This document shows positions 40,210-49,342 of a DNA stretch of 64,000 nt, piece by piece. Origin of the DNA: Bin87 sp965219925. Lineage in GTDB: Bacteria; Chloroflexota; Dehalococcoidia; Lucifugimonadales; UBA3495. The notes under the pieces are model-generated. The model was not told the DNA's origin and searched no databases. It saw only the letters and a list, made by a program, of their open reading frames with translations. Positions within the stretch are counted from its first letter, which is position 1. Every line of letters begins with the position of its first letter. The DNA lies in the NCBI GenBank assembly GCA_965219925.1, contig OZ244795.1:2046001-2110000 (forward strand), in the 5' to 3' direction. The position numbers were made by a program, and so were the translations under genes.

Positions 40210-41523
40210 TCAGGCGGGCACCGGCGACTGCAACAGGCCGATCCGACGGAAGTTGTCGTCGACGTATCGGGTGTAGTAACCGTAGTCGAACAGGTCGTCC
40301 AGCTCTGCGGAGGTGAGGTGCTCGGTGGCCTGGGGGTCTGTTTTCAGCAAGGTTCGGAAGTCTTCACCCTCGTCCCACGACCGCATGGCGTTGTGCTGAA
40401 CGATTTGGTATGCCTCCTCGCGCGACAGTCCCTTTTCTTCGATGAGGGCCAGCAATACGCGCTGGCTGAATATCAGGCCGCGGCTGCTTTCTAGATTCTG
40501 CCACATCCGTTTGGTATCGACCCGCAGCCCGCTGACGATTTGGGTGAAGATGCTCAGAATATAGTCGAGCATGAGGCATGAATCGGGCAGAATGATGCGC
40601 TCGGAAGAGGAATGGCTGATGTCGCGTTCACCCCAAAGAGCGACATTCTCCAGCGCGGGAACGGCATTGCCCCGGATCGTGCGCGCCAGACCGCAAATAC
40701 GCTCGGCCAGCTCGGGGTTGCGCTTGTGCGGCATGGATGATGAACCGGTTTGCCCCGCGCCAAAAGGTTCTTCAACTTCGTGAACTTCGGTGCGCTGCAT
40801 CCCCCGGATTTCGGTGGCGAACTTTTCCAGGGACGCGGCAATCAACGCCAGTGTGGTGATGAAATGGGCGTGCCGATCGCGCTGCACCACCTGATTGGAA
40901 ACCGGCGCCACCGCCAGTCCAAGATGGTGGCAAACCCGATCCTCGATGTGCGGCGGGATCGTCGCGTGGGTGCCCACCGCGCCCGAAATCTTCCCGACTC
41001 GGATGCCTTCCCGAGCCGCCACGAGACGTTCCCGCTGACGTCGCAGTTCGTCCCACCACAGGGCCAGTTTCAGGCCGAATGTCATGGGTTCAGCGTGAAC
41101 GCCATGAGTACGGCCCATCATCATCGTGTCTTTGTGGCGGACGGCCTGCTCCTGCACTGCAACGATGGCGTCGTCCAGTTCCCGCAGCAACAGATCGCCG
41201 GCGGCCACCAGTTGCAGAGCCTGTCCGGTATCCAGCATATCCGACGACGTCATACCCAGGTGAAGCCAACGCCCCTCGGGGCCGAGGCTTTCGGTGATAG
41301 AGCGCAGAAACGCGGTTACGTCGTGGCGCGTGGTTTCGAATATTTCCATCATTCGCTGATGGTGGTAGGTGGCAGCGCGAAGTCGCTCCATGTCCTGCTG
41401 CGGGATCACTCCGGCTTCGGTCCACGCTTCGCAAACAGCCAGTTCCACCGCCAGCCACATGCGGTATTTATTCTCATCAGACCAGACCCGTTTCATCTCG
41501 GGCCGGGAATAGCGGTCAATCAC
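40210..41523 (-). CDS. purB: Adenylosuccinate lyase
   Basis: A 437-residue fumarase/aspartase-superfamily enzyme acting on SAICAR and adenylosuccinate. Signatures are TSSDMLDTGQALQL, the catalytic His region MMGRTHGVHAEPMTFGLKLA, and the flexible signature loop GSSSMPHKRNPELAE with the catalytic Ser. It lies upstream of purC on the same strand, with an HAD phosphatase gene 85 bp further upstream. Confidence 0.96.
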   Translation of the reverse strand: MIDRYSRPEMKRVWSDENKYRMWLAVELAVCEAWTEAGVIPQQDMERLRAATYHHQRMMEIFETTRHDVTAFLRSITESLGPEGRWLHLGMTSSDMLDTGQALQLVAAGDLLLRELDDAIVAVQEQAVRHKDTMMMGRTHGVHAEPMTFGLKLALWWDELRRQRERLVAAREGIRVGKISGAVGTHATIPPHIEDRVCHHLGLAVAPVSNQVVQRDRHAHFITTLALIAASLEKFATEIRGMQRTEVHEVEEPFGAGQTGSSSMPHKRNPELAERICGLARTIRGNAVPALENVALWGERDISHSSSERIILPDSCLMLDYILSIFTQIVSGLRVDTKRMWQNLESSRGLIFSQRVLLALIEEKGLSREEAYQIVQHNAMRSWDEGEDFRTLLKTDPQATEHLTSAELDDLFDYGYYTRYVDDNFRRIGLLQSPVPA

Positions 41524-41608
41524 TGTTTTCCCTCCGTGCGGATTCTGTAACGGGCCGATATTTTACCATAGCTCACCACGAAATCCGGGCATTGAGGCCC
41601 AGGAACAT

Positions 41609-42304
41609 TCACGGAATCGCCCCGCCCGCGACATATTCGCGCAACGCATCCAGCACCGGGCCAAAGTCGGTGAAAGTGTGGAATGGAACGCCGGCCTCGT
41701 CGCACATGGCCGCCATCTGACGGTGGGCGAACACCGTATCGGCCACCTCACCGGCCTCGAAGTCCGATCTGCCGTCGCCGATATAAAAGACGTGGTGATT
41801 CTGCTGTTGGAACCGTTGCACCATGATCGCCTTGCTGTTGCCAAGCTCCGGGGCGTCGGGGTAGGGGAAGGTGTAATGATATTCGGCTATGCGCTGGTTT
41901 TCATCGAAGGTGGCGCCAACGGCGTACACCGGAATGGACGACACATTGGAGCCATCGAGCAGGGCCTGGATGTAGAAGTCCAGCCCCTGGCTTACGATGC
42001 ACATCGGGATGTCGTTCGCCTGGCAGAACTGCCATAGCTCCACGAAGTGCGGCCGAAAGCAGGCCAGTTCGCGCACATAGGATTGCATGGTCGACCGGTC
42101 GGCCTGAATCTGAACAAACGTGATTTCCTGGTAGTCTTTCAGGGACAGTTCACCGTCGCGAAAACGCTGGCGAACGTCCAGCCACGACGGATGGCCGAAA
42201 CGGTTCAGCAACAGCTCGGCAACGTTCTGCGCGGCCGCAGTGTCGTCGAAGTCGGTGAGCACCGCGGGAGTGGGGCGAATGACCGGCGACGTTTCAGCGT
42301 TCAC
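41609..42304 (-). CDS. HAD-IB family phosphatase (MtnX-like)
   Basis: A 231-residue HAD phosphatase. The nucleophile motif is LTDFDDTAAAQNVAELLL at residues 16-33 (DFDDT rather than the common DFDGT), motif II lies in MCIVSQGLDFYI, and motif IV reads VFYIGDGRSDFEAGEVAD. It resembles MtnX-type and related phosphoserine-phosphatase-like enzymes. The substrate is unknown. It overlaps purE by 11 bp, which suggests a link to purine metabolism or simply operon packing. Confidence 0.8.
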   Translation of the reverse strand: MNAETSPVIRPTPAVLTDFDDTAAAQNVAELLLNRFGHPSWLDVRQRFRDGELSLKDYQEITFVQIQADRSTMQSYVRELACFRPHFVELWQFCQANDIPMCIVSQGLDFYIQALLDGSNVSSIPVYAVGATFDENQRIAEYHYTFPYPDAPELGNSKAIMVQRFQQQNHHVFYIGDGRSDFEAGEVADTVFAHRQMAAMCDEAGVPFHTFTDFGPVLDALREYVAGGAIP

Positions 42305-42752
42305 GGAGGGACTGCCGATGCCGTTCGATTGCCTGGAGGATGTCGTCGTGTTTCAGCGCCAGGATCTGGGCGGCGAAATAGGCTGCGTTGCGCGCTCCCC
42401 AGCTACCCACTGCCATCGCTGCCACCGGTATTCCGGGTGGCATCTGGGCTGTGGACAGCAGCGCATCAATGCCCTTCAGTTCGCTGGAGGTGAGCGGTAT
42501 GCCGATCACCGGTATGGTAGTCCAGGCAGCGAGGGCCCCTCCCAGCGCGGCAGAACCGCCGGCGGCGGCAATCAGCACTTCGATGCCACGCTCGCGTGCA
42601 GTGGTTGCGTATTCATGAACGCGCTCCGGCGTACGGTGCGCTGACATGACGCGGACTTCATAATCGACGCCCAACGACTCGAGCGTGTTGATGGTGGGTT
42701 GGACGGCCTCCTCGTCAGAGGCGCTGCCCATTACTACTCCTACTAGCGGCAC
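42294..42752 (-). CDS. purE: N5-carboxyaminoimidazole ribonucleotide mutase, class I
   Basis: A 152-residue PurE. It shows VGVVMGSASDEEAVQPTINTLESLGVDYEVRVMSAHRTPERV (substrate binding and the catalytic His of SAHRTP), then VLIAAAGGSAALGGALAAWTTIPVIGIPL. No purK is seen nearby. It overlaps the HAD gene downstream. Confidence 0.96.
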   Translation of the reverse strand: MPLVGVVMGSASDEEAVQPTINTLESLGVDYEVRVMSAHRTPERVHEYATTARERGIEVLIAAAGGSAALGGALAAWTTIPVIGIPLTSSELKGIDALLSTAQMPPGIPVAAMAVGSWGARNAAYFAAQILALKHDDILQAIERHRQSLRER

Positions 42753-42854
42753 AACGGTTTCTCCTTGGTAGCGTTTAGAATTCGCCGGGACGATTAGAGA
42801 TTTTCGACACTCTGACCGGTGCGGCGAGGGAACAGCCCAGACTTCTGCTGGGAC

Positions 42855-43283
42855 CTAATCGTCCAGGTCGGCGATTTCGCCGAATGATTCTATCAAAGCT
42901 GATTGTATTGCCTCGGGTGCGTCCTCCACTTCTTCGTCATCGACCATCACGTAACCCGCCTCGTCCTGGTCTACGCCCACCCGCACTTCTATTTCGACCG
43001 GCGCGCCGTCATGCCAGTAAAGGACGTAGATTATTTCGTCGCCCAGCTCATCATCTTCGTCGAAATCGTCGTCTTCGAACCCATATTGCCAGGAGCGGGT
43101 CACGATCAGTCGGGCGCCGCCGCCCAGCAGTACGTCATTCATCTGCACCAGCATATTCTCAACGTCCAATTCGTTGGCAAACCGGTCAAGACGACCGCGC
43201 CGCGTGGCGACCTCCGCCATGCGTTGAACGTAGTTGCCTTCAATTTTTTCGCGGAGTCCTTTGAGCTGGTCCAGCCACGACAT
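42855..43283 (-). CDS. Acidic protein of unknown function
   Basis: A 142-residue protein. It begins MSWLDQLKGLREKIEGNYVQRMAEVATRRGRLDRFANELDVENMLVQMNDVLLGGGARLIVTRSW, then an Asp/Glu-rich stretch (FEDDDFDEDDELGDE) and a beta-rich half. There is no signal peptide or membrane helix. I recognise no family. It sits between purE and an uncharacterised gene in the purine block and is probably part of that transcript. Confidence 0.6.
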   Translation of the reverse strand: MSWLDQLKGLREKIEGNYVQRMAEVATRRGRLDRFANELDVENMLVQMNDVLLGGGARLIVTRSWQYGFEDDDFDEDDELGDEIIYVLYWHDGAPVEIEVRVGVDQDEAGYVMVDDEEVEDAPEAIQSALIESFGEIADLDD

Positions 43284-43355
43284 TGGTTTTGCCTCCGGGC
43301 GTTGGTAGGTAGTTGGTGTTTGATAGAGAAATGTCCGGCGATATTCAGGCCACGT

Positions 43356-43961
43356 TCAGTTATTGTTTTGCCCGGCGCGGCCCACAACGTAACAGAACTC
43401 ATCGACGGTACGAAAGTCCGGGAACTGCAACCGGACGCGCAGGTATTCCAGTATCTCCAGCAGATCGAGGTACGACAACCCTGAGTGGCCTTTACGCAGG
43501 TTAGATTGATACATTCCCAATCGTCGCAGCGCCCGATCCGTATGATGGTTCCAGGGTGCAAAAAGCCTGGGCTCCCGGAGGGTCAGCAGGAACGATGGCC
43601 ATTCGCGTCCAGTTCCCTCCAAACCAAATGCGCCGGATTCTGACGCGCACTCGTCGAACCTGCTCTCCAGCTTGATGGTATCGTACAGCAGGAAGTCCAT
43701 GGCGTCGTGGATGTCGGCGACGGCGTTGGCGCGGAATTTGGTAAGATTCCGGCCGCCGGCGCCTCGATACAAAATTCCAATTTGCCCCTCTGTGATGGAG
43801 GGAATGTTTGCTTGTTCCAGCCATGTCTGCGCTTCCGAAGTGCGTCCCCAGCGGCGCCGACGGAACGCCGTCAACTGACCCAGCGCTTCGGCGTGGCGAT
43901 AGGAATCCGACAAGCCCGACCAGTCGGGCTGGGCACGTGCTGAAGCTGGGGAAGTGGTCAT
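43356..43961 (-). CDS. Unknown protein, possible distant relative of the proteins at 56201 and 57249
   Basis: A 201-residue soluble protein. The central segment WPSFLLTLREPRLFAPWNHHTDRALRRLGMY resembles SLILSLLNPALFVMWNTAIRSAYF of the 56201 product in order and spacing (Pro, Phe, Trp, then Asn/Asp), and QLTAFRRRRWGR may correspond to its QLLRFVNSWRFR. The similarity is weak and judged by eye. It ends 12 bp before the purD start region on the same strand. The function is unknown. Confidence 0.55.
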   Translation of the reverse strand: MTTSPASARAQPDWSGLSDSYRHAEALGQLTAFRRRRWGRTSEAQTWLEQANIPSITEGQIGILYRGAGGRNLTKFRANAVADIHDAMDFLLYDTIKLESRFDECASESGAFGLEGTGREWPSFLLTLREPRLFAPWNHHTDRALRRLGMYQSNLRKGHSGLSYLDLLEILEYLRVRLQFPDFRTVDEFCYVVGRAGQNNN

Positions 43962-43973
43962 AAGTCAATCTGG

Positions 43974-45266
43974 CTATGTGCCCACCGGCTGGCCGGATGG
44001 TTCCGCTGCAATGTCCCGGCGGTAGTATGCGCCTTCAAATCTGATGGATGAAATCCTTGCGTAAGCTTTGGTTCGAGCGTCGGCCACGCTGTCGCCGAGA
44101 CCCACGCAGGCCAGCACACGCCCACCCGCGGTAAGCACAGCCCCGCTCCCGTCGTCGGCAGGTTGAGTACCGGCGTGAAAGACGATTGAGTCATCGCTGT
44201 CCTGGCCCTCCAGCCCGGTAATCGGCGCTCCGGTTTGATAGGGTCCCGGATAGCCTCCGGAGACCATCACGACGCCTACAGCGGGTTGGCCGGACCATTG
44301 CACGGGAGGCGCGGCGCTCAAATCCCCAACGGCGCAGGACATCATAACTTCGGCGGGATCCGTGAGCAGGCGGGGCATGATAACCTGGGTCTCCGGGTCA
44401 CCGAAACGGCAATTGAATTCCAGGACGCGAGGCCCGGCGCTGGTCAGCATCAACCCGCAATACAACACCCCACGGTATGGCGCGCCGCGGTCGTTCATCT
44501 CCCGCAGAACCGGGAGCATGAAACCGTCGCGAATCTGTGCTGCCAGGTCATCGTTCCAATATGAGGGAGGGCCGAAACTCCCCATGCCTCCGGTGTTGGA
44601 TCCCGAACCGCCCTCGCCGATGCGTTTGTAGTCGGTGGCGGCAACCACCGGAGACAGTTCCCGGCCGTCGGTGAAACCGAACACGCTCACTTCTGCCCCG
44701 TGCAGCCAATCTTCGATGACGACGGTGTCGCCGGAATCTCCAAACACCCGGTCTTCCAGGCAGGCGCGAATCGCCGCCCGCGCGGTTTCCCGGTCGGGAC
44801 ACATGGCAACGCCCTTGCCGGCGGCCAGCCCATCCGCTTTCACAACTACCGGACGGTCGTGGGTTGCCACGTAGTCCAGAGCGCCTCCCGTGGTTTGGAA
44901 CACGCGAAAGTTTGGACCCGGCACATGGGCCGCGGTCATCACCTCGCGGGCGAAACTCTTGCTTGCTTCCAGTTGTGAGGCTGCCTGGCTGGGCCCGAAT
45001 GCAGGAATGGAGGTTGCTTGCAGACGGTCGGCCAGTCCCAGCGCCAACGGTGTTTCCGGGCCGATTACCGCAAGATCAATGCCGTTCCCGATGGACGCCG
45101 CGACCAGGCCGTCGACGTCGGTGTCGCCAATGGGCAGGTTTTGTCCCAACGTGGCGGTTCCGGCATTGCCGCGCGCCGCAAATATGGCGGTAACCTGGGG
45201 AGATCTGCTCAGACGCCAGGCCAGGGCATGTTCCCGTCCGCCGGAGCCGACTACCAACACGCGCAC
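43974..45266 (-). CDS. purD: Phosphoribosylamine-glycine ligase (GARS)
   Basis: A 430-residue ATP-grasp enzyme for step two of purine synthesis. It has VLVVGSGGREHALAWRLSRSP, DLAVIGPETPLALGLADRL, FGPSQAASQLEASKSFAREVM, PVVVKADGLAAGKGVAMC, KRIGEGGSGSNTGGMGSFGPP and GVLYCGLMLTSAGPRVLEFNCRFGDPETQ. It starts at a GTG seven bases after guaA ends, so it is certainly in the guaA operon. Confidence 0.96.
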   Translation of the reverse strand: MRVLVVGSGGREHALAWRLSRSPQVTAIFAARGNAGTATLGQNLPIGDTDVDGLVAASIGNGIDLAVIGPETPLALGLADRLQATSIPAFGPSQAASQLEASKSFAREVMTAAHVPGPNFRVFQTTGGALDYVATHDRPVVVKADGLAAGKGVAMCPDRETARAAIRACLEDRVFGDSGDTVVIEDWLHGAEVSVFGFTDGRELSPVVAATDYKRIGEGGSGSNTGGMGSFGPPSYWNDDLAAQIRDGFMLPVLREMNDRGAPYRGVLYCGLMLTSAGPRVLEFNCRFGDPETQVIMPRLLTDPAEVMMSCAVGDLSAAPPVQWSGQPAVGVVMVSGGYPGPYQTGAPITGLEGQDSDDSIVFHAGTQPADDGSGAVLTAGGRVLACVGLGDSVADARTKAYARISSIRFEGAYYRRDIAAEPSGQPVGT

Positions 45267-45273
45267 GACCGGT

Positions 45274-46839
45274 TCACTCCCATTCTATGGTGCCAGGTGG
45301 CTTGCTGGTGATGTCGTACACCACGCGATTCACCCCCGGCACTTCGTTGACGATTCTGGTGCTGATCTCGGCGAGAACCTCGTAGGGCAAGCGCACCCAG
45401 TCGGCAGTCATGGCGTCGTCAGAGTTCACGGCCCGTATCGCGCACGCGTAACCATAGGTTCTGTAGTCGCCCATCACCCCGACGGTTCGATTGTCGGTGA
45501 GCACGGCGAAGCTTTGCCAGATGTCGCGGTACATTCCCGCCTGGCGTATTTCTTCCAGCACGATGCGGTCGCAGTCCCTCAGCAGGTCCAGGCGCTCACG
45601 GGTAACTTCTCCGATGATGCGGATTGCGAGTCCGGGGCCCGGGAACGGCTGCCGGTAAACGATATCTTCCGGGAGTCCCAGTTCCAGGCCGACTGAACGA
45701 ACTTCGTCCTTGAACAGATAACGCAGCGGTTCGACCAGCTCAAAATTCATGTGCTCTGGCAAGCCGCCCACGTTGTGATGAGTTTTGATGCGGGCGGAAG
45801 CCCGGTTTTCAGGCGTTTCACTTTCTATCACATCGGGGTAAAGGGTTCCCTGGGCCAGCCAGTTTGCGTCGTCGAGTTCGGCCGCCGCGTCTTCGAATAC
45901 CCGGATAAACTCCTCGCCGATGGTTTTGCGCTTCACCTCCGGATCCGTGACCCCGGCCAGGCGATTGACGAACCGGTCCTCTGCATCCACGTAGCGCAGA
46001 TCCAGTCCAAGGTTGCGGTGGAAAGTCTCCTGCACCTGTTCGGCTTCGCCGTGGCGCAGCAATCCATTGTTGACGAAGATGCAGGTCAATTGGGGGCCGA
46101 TTGCCCGGTGCAACAGCATTGCGGCCACCGATGAATCGACGCCGCCGCTGAGGGCGCAGATGACGTGATCTGATCCGACCTGATCCTGGATGCGCCGGAC
46201 GGTGTCGGCGACGAAATTACCCGGGGTCCAGTTTCCCGGGCAGCCGCAAATCTTTTTAACGAAATTGCCCAGGATGGACATCCCGTCCGGCGTGTGCTGG
46301 ACTTCAGGATGGAACTGCAACCCAAACCATCTTTTGCCGTCGGTAAACGCGGCACAGGATGTGTTGTTGGTGTGGCCGACAGTGCGCAGGTTGCCCGGCA
46401 GCCGCTCCACCGTGTCGCCGTGGCTCATCCAAACCGGAATGGAGCCAGACAGCCCCGACAGCAGGCCATTGTCGTCTGCTGCTTCGTCTTTTGCTATGGA
46501 AAGGTCGGCATGGCCGTATTCCCGCTGGTCGCCGGCAACGACTTCTCCGCCCAACTTGTGCACCAGCGCCTGCATCCCGTAGCAAATGCCCAGCACCGGT
46601 AGCCCCGAGTCGATTATCCAGTCCGCAATTTCCGGGGCTCCGGCGTCGTAAACGCTGGCCGGTCCGCCGGACAGGATGATACCCCGGGGATTGATTAGCT
46701 GAACGGTTTCCCAACTGGCGGTAGCAGGAACGATCTCAGAATATACGCGCAGTTCACGAATCCGCCGCGCGATGAGATGGGTGTATTGGGAACCGAAATC
46801 GACTACGACGATAGCGTCGTGCTGCGCTGCATTAATCAT
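45274..46839 (-). CDS. guaA: GMP synthase (glutamine-hydrolysing)
   Basis: A 521-residue enzyme converting XMP to GMP. The glutaminase domain has VVDFGSQYTHLIARRIREL, ILSGGPASVYD and the nucleophile Cys in LGICYGMQALVH. The PP-loop ATPase motif is CALSGGVDSSVAAMLLH. The dimerisation domain ends in GTIEWE, as usual. It is the first gene of the minus-strand purine block, with an extended -10 promoter just upstream. Confidence 0.97.
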   Translation of the reverse strand: MINAAQHDAIVVVDFGSQYTHLIARRIRELRVYSEIVPATASWETVQLINPRGIILSGGPASVYDAGAPEIADWIIDSGLPVLGICYGMQALVHKLGGEVVAGDQREYGHADLSIAKDEAADDNGLLSGLSGSIPVWMSHGDTVERLPGNLRTVGHTNNTSCAAFTDGKRWFGLQFHPEVQHTPDGMSILGNFVKKICGCPGNWTPGNFVADTVRRIQDQVGSDHVICALSGGVDSSVAAMLLHRAIGPQLTCIFVNNGLLRHGEAEQVQETFHRNLGLDLRYVDAEDRFVNRLAGVTDPEVKRKTIGEEFIRVFEDAAAELDDANWLAQGTLYPDVIESETPENRASARIKTHHNVGGLPEHMNFELVEPLRYLFKDEVRSVGLELGLPEDIVYRQPFPGPGLAIRIIGEVTRERLDLLRDCDRIVLEEIRQAGMYRDIWQSFAVLTDNRTVGVMGDYRTYGYACAIRAVNSDDAMTADWVRLPYEVLAEISTRIVNEVPGVNRVVYDITSKPPGTIEWE

Positions 46840-46877
46840 CAGATAATCGTCGGTTGGGTCAAAAATTGAACCGCCTC

Positions 46878-46886
46878 ACTATAACA
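46878..46886 (-). promoter_or_regulatory. Extended -10 promoter of the guaA-purD block
   Basis: On the minus strand TGT-TATAGT, about 40 bp before the guaA start codon. Confidence 0.5.
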
Positions 46887-46946
46887 CATGGGGTGGGGCC
46901 GATAATGGTCGGGGCTCTCCGCTGACCAAGCTGGGCTTTGCGCAAT

Positions 46947-47940
46947 TCAAGCGGCATAAGCGAGGGAATTCACCATTCGGTGGTACAGAGCGATGGGGAG
47001 TTCCTGCGTATCGGTGTCAGCGACCGACAGTGAAAAACCCTCCGACGCCAGCCACAGGTGGCGACGCACCAGGGCGATGGTGTTCACGAAGGTTGGCGAC
47101 GGCTTGTGGTACCAGGCCGCCTTGCGTTGGGTGATGGGATGACGTTTTTGCAGGGCGTGGGCGGCCAGGGTGATCCAGGAGAAGAGGCCCGGAAGGACGG
47201 GAGTGGTGCGGGCGATGGCCAGGTCGGACCACTGGCGCTGGGTCTCCACGCCCAGGTGGGTCCTGACCTCGTGAAAGAGCCTGCGCCGTACTTGATACGG
47301 GGTGACCTCCAGTTGCCAGCGCAGGACAAACCACTGGAGGATTTGGATCGGATCTGCCGAGGGGTCGGTGCAGAGCAGGGCCTGGGGGTCGAAGGTGTTA
47401 GGCAGCTCTCGGATCAGCGCCCACCGGATGGTCACCGGCGGCCTGCCCGAACGGTAACAGACGGCGGTCTGCGAGGTGAGCTCCACAGCGCGGGTCGTGC
47501 CGTCGTACCAGGCCACGGCGACGACTGTCCAAGCCACATCAGGGATATCCAGCGCAGGCCACTGGCCTTGACCAACTGGTGGCGACTAGAGCGCACCGCA
47601 TCTCGATAGATGCCTCGGGCCCTGATCTCGGCGCGGCGACGCCGTTCCAGGGTCTCGTCGACGCCGAAGATCAAGGGACCGTCGCCGGGATCCAGGCGCT
47701 GGAGCAGGATGCGGGCCGCCTCGCGGGGCGACCGCACCGCAGGTTAAGCACCTCGTGGTAGCGGGAGTAGTCGCGCTGGTCACTGCGGCCCATGACATGG
47801 AGTGCCGCGGCCACGGTGCGCTGGCCCGGGGTCAGGATCGCGCTCACCAGCAGGAGTTGAGCCTTCTGCCAGGTCGGATTGGTGAGCAGCGTTGCGAAGG
47901 GAGTGAGTATGGGTACAATGACATCGGGCAGGGTGAACAT
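46947..47940 (-). pseudogene. Decayed IS701-like DDE transposase
   Basis: The protein can be followed across three frames. An intact start at 47940 reads MFTLPDVIVPILTPFATLLTNP..., with LLLVSAILTPGQRTVAAALHVMG and YSRYHEVL. After a frame change near 47730 it reads GPLIFGVDETLERRRRAEIRARGIYRDAVR. After another near 47530 it reads TVVAVAWYDGTTRAVEL and LRWQLEVTPYQVRRRLFHEVRTHLGVETQRQWSD to the end. The order fits IS701-type transposases. At least two frameshifts make it inactive. I could not find clear terminal repeats. Confidence 0.8.
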
Positions 47941-48071
47941 GGCTGGGCCTTTAGTGAGATTTGGGTCAGGCCAGCTTACCCTCGCATGAAACACGAATGA
48001 ACAGGGCATCAAGGCTACGGCGGGAAACCCAAGCCGGCAATTCTGAGGCTTACTAAGCCACAGCTGAAAAC

Positions 48072-48224
48072 ATGAGGCCACCGGTGCCCACTGACGTTCC
48101 AGAAACCGTACAAGCCGAGTTGACAAGAGTTGCCGACGTGCCGACGCCCAACGTTCCCGCAACGGTTTCGACCGAATTAACGCGGTTGGCGTACGGAACT
48201 CCATCAGGAGGTGCTCAATCGTGA
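48072..48224 (+). CDS. Possible 50-residue protein overlapping a membrane protein gene
   Basis: ATG 48072 opens a 50-codon frame containing two similar units, VPETVQAELTRVADVPT and VPATVSTELTRLAYGTPS. Its TGA overlaps the next gene's GTG start as GTGA, the usual coupled arrangement. No clear ribosome-binding site lies before the ATG and I recognise no family. It could be the tail of a degraded larger gene rather than an independent one. Confidence 0.4.
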   Translation: MRPPVPTDVPETVQAELTRVADVPTPNVPATVSTELTRLAYGTPSGGAQS

Positions 48225-48529
48225 TAGGCGTGGACGCGACACTTCCCATAGAGGTTTTTTGGGTAGTGTCAGGGTTGGTGGCCGTGGTTTTCACCCTGCC
48301 ACCGATCATAGCTGGGACACTGCCGATCCGCAAAACATCCAGAAACTCAAAGATCAGGGGAGTCAGCGTAGGACTGATCATTGGCCTGCTGACCTTTATG
48401 GTCAGCGCACCTGGTGGCATGGCATTTTGGGATATCACATTCTTCGTGTTTCTCGCCGTGATGATCGCAGCGACGTATTACGTCCGTCGACGGTCGAGGA
48501 GGGGTCAATCCGCAGACCCGAACCAATGA
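48221..48529 (+). CDS. Small three-helix membrane protein, unknown function
   Basis: A 102-residue protein with hydrophobic segments at about 10-32, 47-63 and 68-86 and a basic tail (RRRSRRGQ). The GTG start has a strong AGGAGGTG six bases upstream, which supports a real gene. It overlaps the preceding small frame by four bases. No family is recognised. The surrounding sequence contains a dead transposase and no other genes, so this is probably recently acquired or eroding DNA. Confidence 0.55.
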   Translation: MIGVDATLPIEVFWVVSGLVAVVFTLPPIIAGTLPIRKTSRNSKIRGVSVGLIIGLLTFMVSAPGGMAFWDITFFVFLAVMIAATYYVRRRSRRGQSADPNQ

Positions 48530-49089
48530 GGGCGCTTCGGGACCTGTTCCCTAGATGGCATCAACCCCGTACAGTGCTCGTCCTGTTCGGTGCATCGTCA
48601 GATTTCGACCAGAACCGTATGTAACGACACTCTCATCAACTCACGGAGAAAATCCCCCATGTCAACCAAAGTGATTCGCTGAAGGTGTCGGATAGATACG
48701 TACCACCGTCTCCTTCCGAAAGCAGGCCATGGTGGTGGTGGTTCGTGGATACGGAATGTTCCGTGGGAGACGAAGTGATGGTCGAACTGACCTACAGTAG
48801 GCCATCACGAATGATCGCAACCTAGACTGACCGCAGGCCAAACCCATTCAGTCAAGGTAATCTGCCGGGCCTACAAGAGACCCGGCAGATCCATTCACGG
48901 GATACCCAACTCTTGTGATCCAGTCGATGCAGTATTAAACCCTAGCTGTCTCCTGACGCGCATTTCGGCAATTACGGATCTCGTAACGAGGTCGCCTACT
49001 TGAACAATCCTACTATCTAGGCAGCAGGGAACAGGAATGACTATTCCGGACAGCCTCGCTTACACGGCTTAAAATGCGTAAAGTCCAGC
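48530..49089. other. 560-bp stretch without a recognisable gene
   Basis: No supported coding region in either strand. A 10-bp perfect hairpin, ATCTGCCGGG...CCCGGCAGAT at 48860-48890, is the only strong structure; it has no T-run. Base composition is lower in GC than the neighbouring genes by eye. The stretch may be decayed accessory DNA linked to the dead transposase upstream. Confidence 0.5.
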
Positions 49090-49257
49090 CAAGGTCATTC
49101 GGTTGTCATTGCGAGGAGCGCAGCCGCTCATGGTGAGCCTGTCGAACCACGTGGCAATCTCGTTGAGGTTGAGCACGTGCCGGGGAACCATCATTGCTAC
49201 GGCGACGAGATTGCCACGCTTCGCTCGCAATGACATGAGGAAAACCGAAAGGCCCTG
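49090..49257. mobile_element. Type B MITE-like element, copy 5
   Basis: Left end CAAGGTCATTCGGTTGTC (degenerate first bases), right end AACCGAAAGGCCCTG, with the standard hairpin interrupted by a CGCTCATGGTGAGCCTGTCG segment shared with type C elements. No target duplication is visible. Confidence 0.7.
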
Positions 49258-49323
49258 CTCCGCTGACCCTCACCGCCGGTTGGGTGGTTGAACCGGCCAG
49301 CGCACGGCTTTGGATACCGGTGA

Positions 49324-49332
49324 TGGTACAAT
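49324..49332 (+). promoter_or_regulatory. Extended -10 promoter of the threonylcarbamoyl-AMP synthase gene
   Basis: TGG-TACAAT only 11 bp before the ATG at 49343, which implies a very short or absent leader. Confidence 0.5.
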
Positions 49333-49342
49333 CGGCGCCGAT

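Noticed and set aside
48211..48624. A 137-codon frame overlapping the small membrane protein gene
   Set aside because: It shares the region with a frame that has a strong ribosome-binding site and clear membrane segments. This alternative has neither.
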